Of a stretch of 5,478 nucleotides of DNA, positions 1 to 5,478 are shown piece by piece. Origin of the DNA: JAAFHS01 sp031396505 (GTDB lineage: Bacteria; Pseudomonadota; Alphaproteobacteria; Rhodobacterales; Rhodobacteraceae); the NCBI GenBank assembly GCA_031396505.1, contig JANNKX010000129.1, forward strand, positions 1 to 5,478. The letters run 5' to 3'. Every line of letters starts with the position of its first letter. Positions within the stretch are counted from its first letter, which is position 1. The position numbers were made by a program, and so were the translations under genes. The notes under the pieces are model-generated. The model saw only the letters and a list, made by a program, of their open reading frames with translations, was not told where the DNA came from and made no database searches.

Positions 1-720
1 CGCGAACCCCAGATCCTTCAGCGCCAGATCGACGTTGAACGCCACATCATATGACCCGTTCAGGATCAGCGCCCCTTCGGTTTCATGCACGAACGAGTTC
101 CCCGACGAGGCCTGAATGGCATGCCACGCCTGCGCCAGATCAAGCCCGCCCCGCTTGGCCAGCATCAGCGCCTCCGACGTGGCCTTCAGATGGATGAAGG
201 CCAGCATGTTGGTGATGACCTTGATGATGCAGGATGATCCCAGCGGCCCCATATGGAAAATCTTGTCACCCATGGCTTCCATCGCCTTGTGGTGCAGATC
301 AAACAGATCGCGGTCGCCCCCTGCCAGCATGGTGATGCGGCCCTGATAGGCCAGATGCACCCCACCTGTGACGGGGAGTTCCATCATCCGCACACCGGCC
401 TCTGCCGCAACGGCGGCCAGCGCCAGCACTTCGTCGCGCCCCAGCGTCGACATTTCCACCCAAGACGACGCCGCCTTCATATGCGGCAGAATGCTGCGCA
501 ACACCCGTTCGGACACCGCAGGCGACGGCAGGCAGGTGATCACATGATCGACGGACGCCGCCAGTTCCTCGGCCGATCTGGCCAGTGTCGCACCCATGGC
601 CACCAAAGGTGCCGCAAGTGCGGGGTTCAGGTCATAGACCGTGACCGCAAAGCCGTCTTTCAGCAAACAGCCCGCGCAGGCGGCCCCCAGATTGCCAAGG
701 CCGATGTATCCGTAATGCAT
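1..720 (-). CDS. NAD(P)-dependent beta-hydroxyacid dehydrogenase (3-hydroxyisobutyrate dehydrogenase-like), C-terminus cut by window edge
   Basis: The reading frame is open from an ATG at 720-718 to the window edge, giving 240 residues. The family is usually about 290-300 residues, so roughly the last 50 are missing. The N-terminus MHYGYIGLGNLG carries the Rossmann GxGxxG (residues 7-12). An aspartate ends the second strand (VYD, D30), which usually favours NAD over NADP. The substrate-binding segment is LPVTGG (115-120). The catalytic lysine is K167 in SSCIIKVITN, with the conserved Asn at 171. The family oxidises beta-hydroxy acids to semialdehydes, or the reverse, in the cytosol. The ATG follows GGGGA (725-729) with a 4-base spacer. 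The gene lies 48 bases downstream of the aldehyde dehydrogenase gene, so a semialdehyde made by one enzyme could be oxidised by the other. The family assignment is firm; the substrate (3-hydroxyisobutyrate, tartronate semialdehyde or another) is unknown. Confidence 0.9.
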   Translation of the reverse strand, partial: MHYGYIGLGNLGAACAGCLLKDGFAVTVYDLNPALAAPLVAMGATLARSAEELAASVDHVITCLPSPAVSERVLRSILPHMKAASSWVEMSTLGRDEVLALAAVAAEAGVRMMELPVTGGVHLAYQGRITMLAGGDRDLFDLHHKAMEAMGDKIFHMGPLGSSCIIKVITNMLAFIHLKATSEALMLAKRGGLDLAQAWHAIQASSGNSFVHETEGALILNGSYDVAFNVDLALKDLGFA

Positions 721-724
721 GGTG

Positions 725-729
725 TCCCC
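725..729 (-). promoter_or_regulatory. Ribosome binding site of the beta-hydroxyacid dehydrogenase
   Basis: On the minus strand GGGGA stands 4 bases before the ATG at 720, a moderate Shine-Dalgarno match. It supports that start. Its four Gs could also pair with the CCCC of the 3' arm of the hairpin just upstream (739-742), giving an alternative weak 4-bp stem that would hide the site. Confidence 0.5.
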
Positions 730-738
730 GTAGGATAA

Positions 739-759
739 GGGGCGGCCCGATGCCGCCCC
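739..759 (-). repeat. Perfect GC-only hairpin in the gap between the aldehyde dehydrogenase and beta-hydroxyacid dehydrogenase genes
   Basis: GGGGCGGC (739-746) and GCCGCCCC (752-759) are perfect inverted repeats around a 5-base loop, filling nearly half of the only real intergenic gap (721-768). In the minus-strand transcript the stem begins 9 bases after the aldehyde dehydrogenase stop and ends 18 bases before the next ATG. The 3' flank is TTATCC, not a run of U, so a rho-independent terminator is unlikely. An mRNA-stabilising or expression-tuning stem-loop inside the operon is more plausible. The structure is seen directly; the role is inferred. Confidence 0.6.
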
Positions 760-768
760 GAAATTGCG

Positions 769-2199
769 TCAGGCACCCCAGCCGACGATGCCCTTGACCT
801 CGCAGAAGTCATGGATGCCCCAGTCGGCATATTCGCGCCCGTTGCCCGATTGTTTGTAGCCGCCAAACGGGGCCGATGTATCCCAGTCGGGGTAGTTCAG
901 ATTGACCGTCCCCGCCCGCATCCGCCGTGCCACAGGCCGCGCATCTTCCACCGGACCCGCGATATAGGCGGCAAGGCCGTAAACGGAATCGTTGGCCATG
1001 CGCACCGCATCATCCACCGTGTCATAGGGCAGGATCGACAGGACCGGGCCAAAGATTTCCTCCTTGGAAATCGTCATCGCGTTTTCCACATCGCCAAAGA
1101 TCGTCGGCTTGCAGAACCAGCCCCGGTTCAGGCCTGCAGGCCGCCCGAGGCCACCCGTCACCAAGGTTGCCCCTTCATCGATCCCGGTCTGGATCAGGCG
1201 CTGCACCTTGTCATACTGCACTTTTGAAATCAGCGGCCCCATTGTCGTGCCCTCGGCTTTCGGATCACCCGGCACGATTGCCTCGGCCGTCGTTTTGGCC
1301 ACAGCCAGCGCCTCGACCTGCTGGTCGCGCTGCACGAACATCCGGGTCGGTGCGTCGCAGGACTGCCCGGTGTTTGACATGATCGCATTCACCCCCGCCG
1401 CGACCGCCGCCGCAAGATCGGCGTTCGGCAGGATGATATTGGCCGATTTACCCCCCATTTCCTGCGCCACGCGTTTCACCGTCGGGGCCGCCGCTGCCGC
1501 AATCAGCGTGCCCGCGCGGGTTGACCCGGTGAACGACACCATATCCACCTCCGGGTGCGAGGTGATGCGCGTGCCGACCCCCGGCCCGTCGCCATTCACA
1601 AGGTTGAACACCCCCGGCGGAACCCCCGCCGCATGGCAGACCTCGGCAAACAGCACACCCGACAGCGGTGCGATTTCCGATGGCTTCAGGATCATCGTGC
1701 AACCCGCGATCAGCGCAGGTGCCACCTTGCAGGCGATCTGGTTCATCGGCCAGTTCCACGGCGTGATCAGCGCGCAAACCCCGATCCCTTCATAAACGAT
1801 GCGGGTCGTGCCGCGCATGTATTCCCACTGCATTTCCTTGGCGGCCTTGATCGTGGCCTCCAGATGCACCTGCCCCGCCCAGGCCTGCGCACCGCGCGCC
1901 CATTCGGTCGGCGCGCCCATTTCCGTCGACATCGCCTGCGCAAAGTCCTCGTAGCGGTCGTTGTAGATATCCAGAATCCGCTGCACCAGCGCGATGCGGT
2001 CGGCCACCGGCGTCACGGTCCAAGCATCAAATGCCGCGCGCGCCGCCATGATTGCCGCGTCTGCATCCGCATCATTGCCAAGGGCCACTTGGCACACGAT
2101 TTCCTCGTTCGCGGGATTTTCAACATCCATGCGCGCCTTGGAGATCGGCTCGACCCATGTGCCGTTGATATAGAATTTGGTCATGTTCGCAGAAATCAT
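769..2199 (-). CDS. NAD(P)-dependent aldehyde dehydrogenase
   Basis: This 476-residue protein has the normal length for the aldehyde dehydrogenase superfamily and would oxidise an aldehyde to a carboxylate in the cytosol. Visible motifs in order are PWNW (147-150, with the oxyanion Asn at 149), KPSE (172-175, with the cofactor-binding lysine), FTGS (223-226), EMGGKSA with the general-base Glu at 247, GQSCDAPTR with the nucleophilic Cys at 281, EEIFGPV (380-386), and APFGGYKQSG near the C-terminus. All catalytic residues are present. The SC-x-APTR form around the cysteine recalls the CddD-like group of aldehyde dehydrogenases, but that placement is from memory. The chosen ATG (MISANMTK) has GAGGA 4 bases upstream, made partly from the stop codon of the MttB-like gene, which points to translational coupling. 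An internal ATG at 2184 lacks a ribosome site, and a longer frame to 2316 would overlap the upstream gene. Substrate unknown; an amino-aldehyde or semialdehyde fits the context. Confidence 0.93.
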   Translation of the reverse strand: MISANMTKFYINGTWVEPISKARMDVENPANEEIVCQVALGNDADADAAIMAARAAFDAWTVTPVADRIALVQRILDIYNDRYEDFAQAMSTEMGAPTEWARGAQAWAGQVHLEATIKAAKEMQWEYMRGTTRIVYEGIGVCALITPWNWPMNQIACKVAPALIAGCTMILKPSEIAPLSGVLFAEVCHAAGVPPGVFNLVNGDGPGVGTRITSHPEVDMVSFTGSTRAGTLIAAAAAPTVKRVAQEMGGKSANIILPNADLAAAVAAGVNAIMSNTGQSCDAPTRMFVQRDQQVEALAVAKTTAEAIVPGDPKAEGTTMGPLISKVQYDKVQRLIQTGIDEGATLVTGGLGRPAGLNRGWFCKPTIFGDVENAMTISKEEIFGPVLSILPYDTVDDAVRMANDSVYGLAAYIAGPVEDARPVARRMRAGTVNLNYPDWDTSAPFGGYKQSGNGREYADWGIHDFCEVKGIVGWGA

Positions 2200-2203
2200 G
2201 GCA

Positions 2204-2208
2204 TCCTC
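2204..2208 (-). promoter_or_regulatory. Ribosome binding site of the aldehyde dehydrogenase, overlapping the preceding stop codon
   Basis: The minus strand reads TGAGGATGCCATG. The TGA ends the MttB-like gene, and its last two bases are part of the GAGGA Shine-Dalgarno for the ATG at 2199. This arrangement fixes the start and implies that ribosomes ending on the upstream gene can reinitiate here. The ATG inside GGATGCC is in another frame and is not the start. Confidence 0.7.
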
Positions 2209-3769
2209 ACTGAAAGTAGATGTTGTATCTGGCCCGGATGATTGCGTCGATGTCTGGGTCGATCCGGCTGCCAGCCTTGGCGAGGATACTGTTCTTGCGC
2301 GCGATGGCGGTGTCAAGCAGCAGTGGCTTGCCCGCCTCGTTCCATTCCTTCGGCGACATGCGGTTACCGACCTTCGGATAGGTATATTCTGTCTGCATCA
2401 GGCGCAGCGTCTGATCCGACCCCAGATAATGCCCCGGCCCGCCAAGACAGACCTCTTTCATCGCATCCAGCGAGGTTGAATCGGGCGTCACATCAATGCC
2501 GCGCACAAGGCGCATCGCCTGCCCCAAAAGATCATCTCCCAGCACAAGGCTTTCCAGACAGAAGCCCAGAAGCGACGCATGCATCCCCACGGCCTCGTAG
2601 CACATGTTCAGGCCCGACAAGCCCGCCAGCGCATTGGTGATGCCCTGCTCCCAGCCCGCCTGCATATCCGGCAGCTTGCTGTCCGAAATCCCCGACGCCG
2701 CCCCCCCCGGCAGATCGTAAAACCGGTGCATCTGCGCGCAGCCCGCCGTCAGCAGCGCCTGTTCGGCACTGCCACCCGACATCGCACCCGTGCGCAGGTC
2801 CGACACGAAAGGCCATGTCCCAAAGATGCACGGCGCACCTTTCTTGATTGCGTTCGCATAGACCACGCCCGCGAGGCACTCCGCCATCGCCTGCACGATC
2901 GTCAGCGCAATCGGCGCGGGTGCCGTGGCCCCCGCCTGCCCCGCCGACAGCAGCAGCATCGGCATCCCGCGCCGGATGCAGTCTTCCATCACGATGCAGG
3001 ATTCCTCGGCGAACTTCATCGGTGGCACGACAAAGCAGTTGGAATTTGAAACGAATGGCCGCTCGCGCCATTTTTCCTCGCCACCCGCCACGGTGTAGAG
3101 CATGTCGAAACAGGCGGCCACATGCGATGGATCGCTGAACGACGTACCGACGTGTTTCGTGGTTCCCGACAGGCAACCATACAGCGTGTTCAGGTCCATT
3201 TCCTGATTGTCCACCACATCGCGGCAGACCATCGTGCGCTGGTAGAAATGGATGTTGTCCAGATTATCCACCAGCCGCGCCGCATCATACAGATCCTGCG
3301 CCGTGCTTTCGCGGTAATCCAGTGTGATCGGGTCCACGATATGCACCGCCGCCCCCGCCGTGCCGAAATGCACGCGGCTACCACTCAGGTGCAGGTCGTG
3401 CTTTTCCTCACGGGCATGCAGCGTGATGTTGCGCGCGGCCACTGCCAACATATCCTCGACCAGGCTGCGCGGAAACCGGATGCGCCCGTCATCACCCTGA
3501 ATGGCGCCTGCACCCGTCAGCAACGCCACCCCGGAAGGCGGCGCTTGCGACAGCCCGATCTGTTCCAGCGCATCAAGTGCTGCCGCATGAATCTGGGCAA
3601 CGCCAGCCTCCGTCAGCGGTTTGTACTGCCCCCCCGACATGCCCGCACGAATGGGGCGCAGATGCTCTGCCAGTGGTGCCGCACGCTCCGCCACCCGGTT
3701 CGCCCGCCCACCCGACCGCCGCGCCCGCGCAGGTTCGCAAACCTCGCCCAGCATCACATCATCCGTCAT
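2207..3769 (-). CDS. Trimethylamine methyltransferase (MttB)-family protein, non-pyrrolysine type
   Basis: The protein has 520 residues, near the usual ~500 of the MttB/COG5598 family, with an extra Arg-rich leader (about residues 12-45) before the conserved part starts at GGQYKPLTEAG (46-56). Recognisable family segments include RVHFGTAGAAVHIVDP (132-147), GTTKHVGTSFSDP (202-214), FVSNSNCFVVPPMKFAE (239-255), LLLSAGQAGATAPAP (272-286), FGTWPFVSDLRTGAMSGGS (316-334), SDSKLPDMQAG (362-372) and GMHASLLGFCLESLV (395-409). Known members move a methyl group from a methylated amine (trimethylamine, glycine betaine, proline betaine, carnitine) to a corrinoid protein. Trimethylamine-specific MttB needs pyrrolysine encoded by an in-frame TAG. 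This frame has none and ends in TGA, so it belongs with the non-pyrrolysine homologues, some of which demethylate quaternary amines. The start overlaps the upstream gene as ATGA and is preceded by GGAG. Family is clear; substrate and methyl acceptor are not known. Confidence 0.92.
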   Translation of the reverse strand: MTDDVMLGEVCEPARARRSGGRANRVAERAAPLAEHLRPIRAGMSGGQYKPLTEAGVAQIHAAALDALEQIGLSQAPPSGVALLTGAGAIQGDDGRIRFPRSLVEDMLAVAARNITLHAREEKHDLHLSGSRVHFGTAGAAVHIVDPITLDYRESTAQDLYDAARLVDNLDNIHFYQRTMVCRDVVDNQEMDLNTLYGCLSGTTKHVGTSFSDPSHVAACFDMLYTVAGGEEKWRERPFVSNSNCFVVPPMKFAEESCIVMEDCIRRGMPMLLLSAGQAGATAPAPIALTIVQAMAECLAGVVYANAIKKGAPCIFGTWPFVSDLRTGAMSGGSAEQALLTAGCAQMHRFYDLPGGAASGISDSKLPDMQAGWEQGITNALAGLSGLNMCYEAVGMHASLLGFCLESLVLGDDLLGQAMRLVRGIDVTPDSTSLDAMKEVCLGGPGHYLGSDQTLRLMQTEYTYPKVGNRMSPKEWNEAGKPLLLDTAIARKNSILAKAGSRIDPDIDAIIRARYNIYFQ

Positions 3770-4596
3770 TTTCCTGCTCCATCCCGCAAAAGCGCGTCAA
3801 TATCATCACCCGAGGCCGCAGCCGTCAGCGGTGCAAAAGATCCATCCCGCAGCATGGCCGTGACGCTGTCACGGATTGCCGCATGTGTCAGACGCGCGAC
3901 CATCGATCCCAGCGAGATGCGCCGCACCCCCATCGCTGCCAGTTCCGGCACCGTCATCTTGCGCAGCGGGCCTGTCGCCAGCGCATTGACCGGGGCCGTC
4001 ACCGATGCCAGCACCTGCGCCAGTTCCGCCCGCCCCGGCGGCACCGGAAGATACAACAGATCCGCCCCCGCCGCCTCGAACGCCTGCAGGCGGCGAATAC
4101 CCTCGGCCAGATCATAGACCCCGTTCATCACGCCGTCAGCCCGCGCGCAGAACACGAAAGGCCTCCCCAAGGCTCGCGTCGCAGCAACGCCTGCGCGCAC
4201 CCGTTCCACCGCTTGGTCAAACCCGTAGGCAACTGGCGTTCCATCGACCATTGAGTCCTCGATTGAACACCCCGACAACCCAACTTCAGCCGCAAGCCTC
4301 ACCGTTTCTGCAACATAATCAGGATCATCGCCAAAGCCGTTTTCGAAATCCCCGCTTACAGGCAAAGGCGTTGCCGCCACCATCATCTGGGCATGCGCCA
4401 GCGCCTCGTCCCGTTCGACCGTCCCGCCATCCGCCCGCCCCAGCGTAAACGCATGCGCCGCCGACGATGTCGCCAGCGCGCGTGCCCCCAAAGCCGCCAT
4501 CATCCGCGCCGAGCCCACATCCCAGGGGTTCGGCATCACGAAACAGCCCGACTGGTGCAGGTCCCAGAATGTCTGATGCCTTGCAGCCAAGGTCAT
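3766..4596 (-). CDS. PEP mutase/isocitrate lyase superfamily protein
   Basis: This 276-residue protein matches the short (about 250-290 residue) members of the PEP mutase/isocitrate lyase superfamily. These TIM-barrel enzymes form or break C-C or C-P bonds next to a carboxylate, using Mg2+. Visible signatures are MPNPWDVGSAR (21-31), the SGDFENGFG metal-binding segment (81-89, with D83 and E85), CSIEDS (110-115) and FCARADG (149-155). The mobile-loop sequence KKCGH/KRCGH, whose cysteine is the acid catalyst of isocitrate and methylisocitrate lyases, is absent; the segment after the IED motif reads MVDGTPVAYGFDQA. A true isocitrate or methylisocitrate lyase is therefore unlikely. An oxaloacetate-decarboxylase-like, phosphonopyruvate-hydrolase-like or other 2-oxo/2-hydroxy acid lyase role is possible but not shown. 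The start overlaps the upstream stop as ATGA, with AAGGA 7 bases before the ATG. Its place between two methylamine-type genes suggests a part in processing the demethylated carbon skeleton. Confidence 0.88.
   Translation of the reverse strand: MTLAARHQTFWDLHQSGCFVMPNPWDVGSARMMAALGARALATSSAAHAFTLGRADGGTVERDEALAHAQMMVAATPLPVSGDFENGFGDDPDYVAETVRLAAEVGLSGCSIEDSMVDGTPVAYGFDQAVERVRAGVAATRALGRPFVFCARADGVMNGVYDLAEGIRRLQAFEAAGADLLYLPVPPGRAELAQVLASVTAPVNALATGPLRKMTVPELAAMGVRRISLGSMVARLTHAAIRDSVTAMLRDGSFAPLTAAASGDDIDALLRDGAGK
3777..3780 (-). promoter_or_regulatory. Ribosome binding site of the MttB-family gene, inside the upstream gene
   Basis: On the minus strand GGAG lies 7 bases before the ATG at 3769, within the last codons of the PEP mutase-fold gene. 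A second AGGA only 2 bases from the ATG is too close to be the main site. With the ATGA overlap it supports this start and coupled translation. Confidence 0.6.
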
Positions 4597-5478
4597 GCCC
4601 GTATCCTTTCGGACGTCGGATCATACATCGGCGCAATGCTTGCCACCGCCGCATGCCGCACGCCTGCCACCTCGACCTCATAGGTCGACGCCAACACATC
4701 TGCCTCGCTTTGGCCCTTGCACGGCACATAGCCAAGCCCGATCGCCCCGCCCAGATGATGGCCGTAGTTGCCCGATGTCACCGGCCCGACGATCTTGCCA
4801 TCCCGCACGACCGCCTCATTATGAAACAGCAATGGCGCCGGGTCTGTCAGCCGGAACTGCACCAACCGCCGCTCCAGCCCCGCCTGTTCGCGGCGCAACA
4901 CCGCATCGCGCCCGATGTAGTCAGCCTTCTTGCGGCTGGCGGTAAAGCCAAGCCCTGCGTCCAGCACATGGTCCTCATCCGTGATATCATGACCCCAGTG
5001 GCGATAGGCCTTTTCGATCCGGCATGAATCCAGGGTATGCAGCCCGCACAGCTTTAAGCCAAGACCCGCCCCCGCGTCCTCGATCGCTTCAAAAATATGC
5101 GCCGTCTGATCCGAACTGGCGTAAATCTCCCACCCCAATTCGCCCACATAGGTCACCCGGTGCGCCCGCGCGATCCCCATGCCAATCTCGATTTCAAGCG
5201 CCGTCCCAAAGGGATGCGCGGCATTGCTGAAATCCGCAGGCGACACCCGCGCCATCAGATCGCGCGCCTTTGGCCCCATCACGCACAGCACGGATTCTGC
5301 CGCGGTCATATCTGTGATGACTGCAAAATCATCGCCCACATGCGCCCGCATCCACGCCAGATTGCGCTGCAACGTCGCCCCCGGTACCACCGCCAGATAG
5401 GCCGTTTCCGACAGGCGCGTCACCGTAAGATCGGCCTCTATACCCGCGCGATCATTCAGAAACATCGTATAGACGATC
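4593..5478 (-). CDS. Dimethylglycine/sarcosine dehydrogenase-like protein, C-terminal GCV_T (folate-binding) part; N-terminus outside the window
   Basis: The frame is open to the window edge and gives about 294 residues. The first visible ones read IVYT before MFLNDRAGIEADLTVTRL, which matches the middle of DMGDH/sarcosine dehydrogenase-type proteins (about 800 residues: FAD-binding DAO domain, linker domain, then GCV_T and GCV_T_C). The Met at 5465 is thus probably internal, not a start. Family features include the YVGELGWEIY segment (5150-5121), with the glutamates typical of the folate pocket, then SCRIEKAYRHWGHDIT, DAGLGF and the C-terminal barrel VTSGNYGHHLGGAIGLGYV. Family enzymes oxidatively remove an N-methyl group in the N-terminal domain and pass the one-carbon unit to tetrahydrofolate in this part, giving 5,10-methylene-THF. 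The stop overlaps the next start (ATGA). The FAD half is not in view. A stand-alone GcvT-like or DmdA-like protein is a less likely reading, and the exact amine substrate is unknown. Confidence 0.88.
   Translation of the reverse strand, partial: IVYTMFLNDRAGIEADLTVTRLSETAYLAVVPGATLQRNLAWMRAHVGDDFAVITDMTAAESVLCVMGPKARDLMARVSPADFSNAAHPFGTALEIEIGMGIARAHRVTYVGELGWEIYASSDQTAHIFEAIEDAGAGLGLKLCGLHTLDSCRIEKAYRHWGHDITDEDHVLDAGLGFTASRKKADYIGRDAVLRREQAGLERRLVQFRLTDPAPLLFHNEAVVRDGKIVGPVTSGNYGHHLGGAIGLGYVPCKGQSEADVLASTYEVEVAGVRHAAVASIAPMYDPTSERIRA
4604..4608 (-). promoter_or_regulatory. Ribosome binding site of the PEP mutase-fold gene
   Basis: AAGGA on the minus strand, 7 bases before the ATG at 4596 and inside the last codons of the upstream DMGDH-like gene. 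Spacing is near ideal and supports the chosen start over any internal ATG. Confidence 0.65.

Noticed and set aside
739..759. Rho-independent terminator after the aldehyde dehydrogenase gene
   Set aside because: The stem is strong, but TTATCC follows it instead of a U-tract, and the next gene continues in the same direction after 18 bases.
2200..2316. Longer N-terminus for the aldehyde dehydrogenase, starting at 2316
   Set aside because: The extra 39 residues overlap the MttB-like coding region, are Ser/Thr-rich low-complexity sequence unlike the family, and the ATG at 2199 has a good Shine-Dalgarno and gives a normal family length.
2207..3769. A pyrrolysine (amber) codon in the MttB-like gene
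   Set aside because: The whole frame is free of TAG and the gene ends with TGA, so there is no evidence for pyrrolysine.
3122..4117. 331-codon open frame on the plus strand, and other long plus-strand frames such as 1064-1795 and 1555-2241
   Set aside because: They lie antisense to strongly supported genes, are rich in Arg, Pro, His and Ala as expected for shadows of GC-rich codons, and show no recognisable motifs.
4593..5465. A complete stand-alone GcvT-like protein starting at the ATG at 5465
   Set aside because: The upstream frame stays open to the edge and reads IVYT, which continues the DMGDH-family pattern. The GCV_T domain would start mid-fold if 5465 were the true start.
1..5478. 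CRISPR arrays, insertion sequences, tRNA or rRNA genes, prophage or defence genes
   Set aside because: No direct repeats with spacers, transposase motifs, terminal inverted repeats or RNA gene signatures were seen; nearly all bases are accounted for by the five metabolic genes.

Overview
The window is a densely packed stretch of GC-rich DNA with every gene on the minus strand, so transcription runs from position 5478 towards 1. The base composition, the heavy GC use at third codon positions and this particular gene combination suggest an alphaproteobacterium, most likely of the Rhodobacterales/Roseobacter type. That is an inference from gene families and composition; there is no rRNA or other marker here.

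Layout in transcription order: (1) 5478-4593, the C-terminal folate-binding (GCV_T) half of a dimethylglycine/sarcosine dehydrogenase-like flavoprotein, cut by the window edge; (2) 4596-3766, a PEP mutase/isocitrate lyase superfamily protein; (3) 3769-2207, a trimethylamine methyltransferase (MttB)-family protein with no in-frame amber codon, so a non-pyrrolysine member; (4) 2199-769, an NAD(P)-dependent aldehyde dehydrogenase with an intact active site; (5) 720-1, a beta-hydroxyacid dehydrogenase (3-hydroxyisobutyrate dehydrogenase-like), whose C-terminus runs off the other edge. Genes 1/2 and 2/3 overlap by 4 bases (ATGA). Genes 3/4 are 7 bases apart, and the stop codon forms part of the next Shine-Dalgarno. 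Genes 4/5 are separated by 48 bases containing a perfect 8-bp GC hairpin. No promoter or rho-independent terminator is visible, so both ends of the operon lie outside the window.

Together the genes look like part of a catabolic operon for a methylated amine. The MttB-like enzyme could remove a methyl group from a quaternary amine. The DMGDH-like enzyme could then demethylate the resulting tertiary or secondary amine oxidatively, passing the one-carbon unit to tetrahydrofolate. The two dehydrogenases and the PEP mutase-fold protein could process the remaining carbon skeleton. The substrate cannot be read from the sequence. No corrinoid protein, which known MttB-type systems use as methyl acceptor, is encoded in the window. 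This pairing of an MttB-like protein with a folate-dependent amine dehydrogenase and a PEP mutase-fold protein is the most interesting point here.
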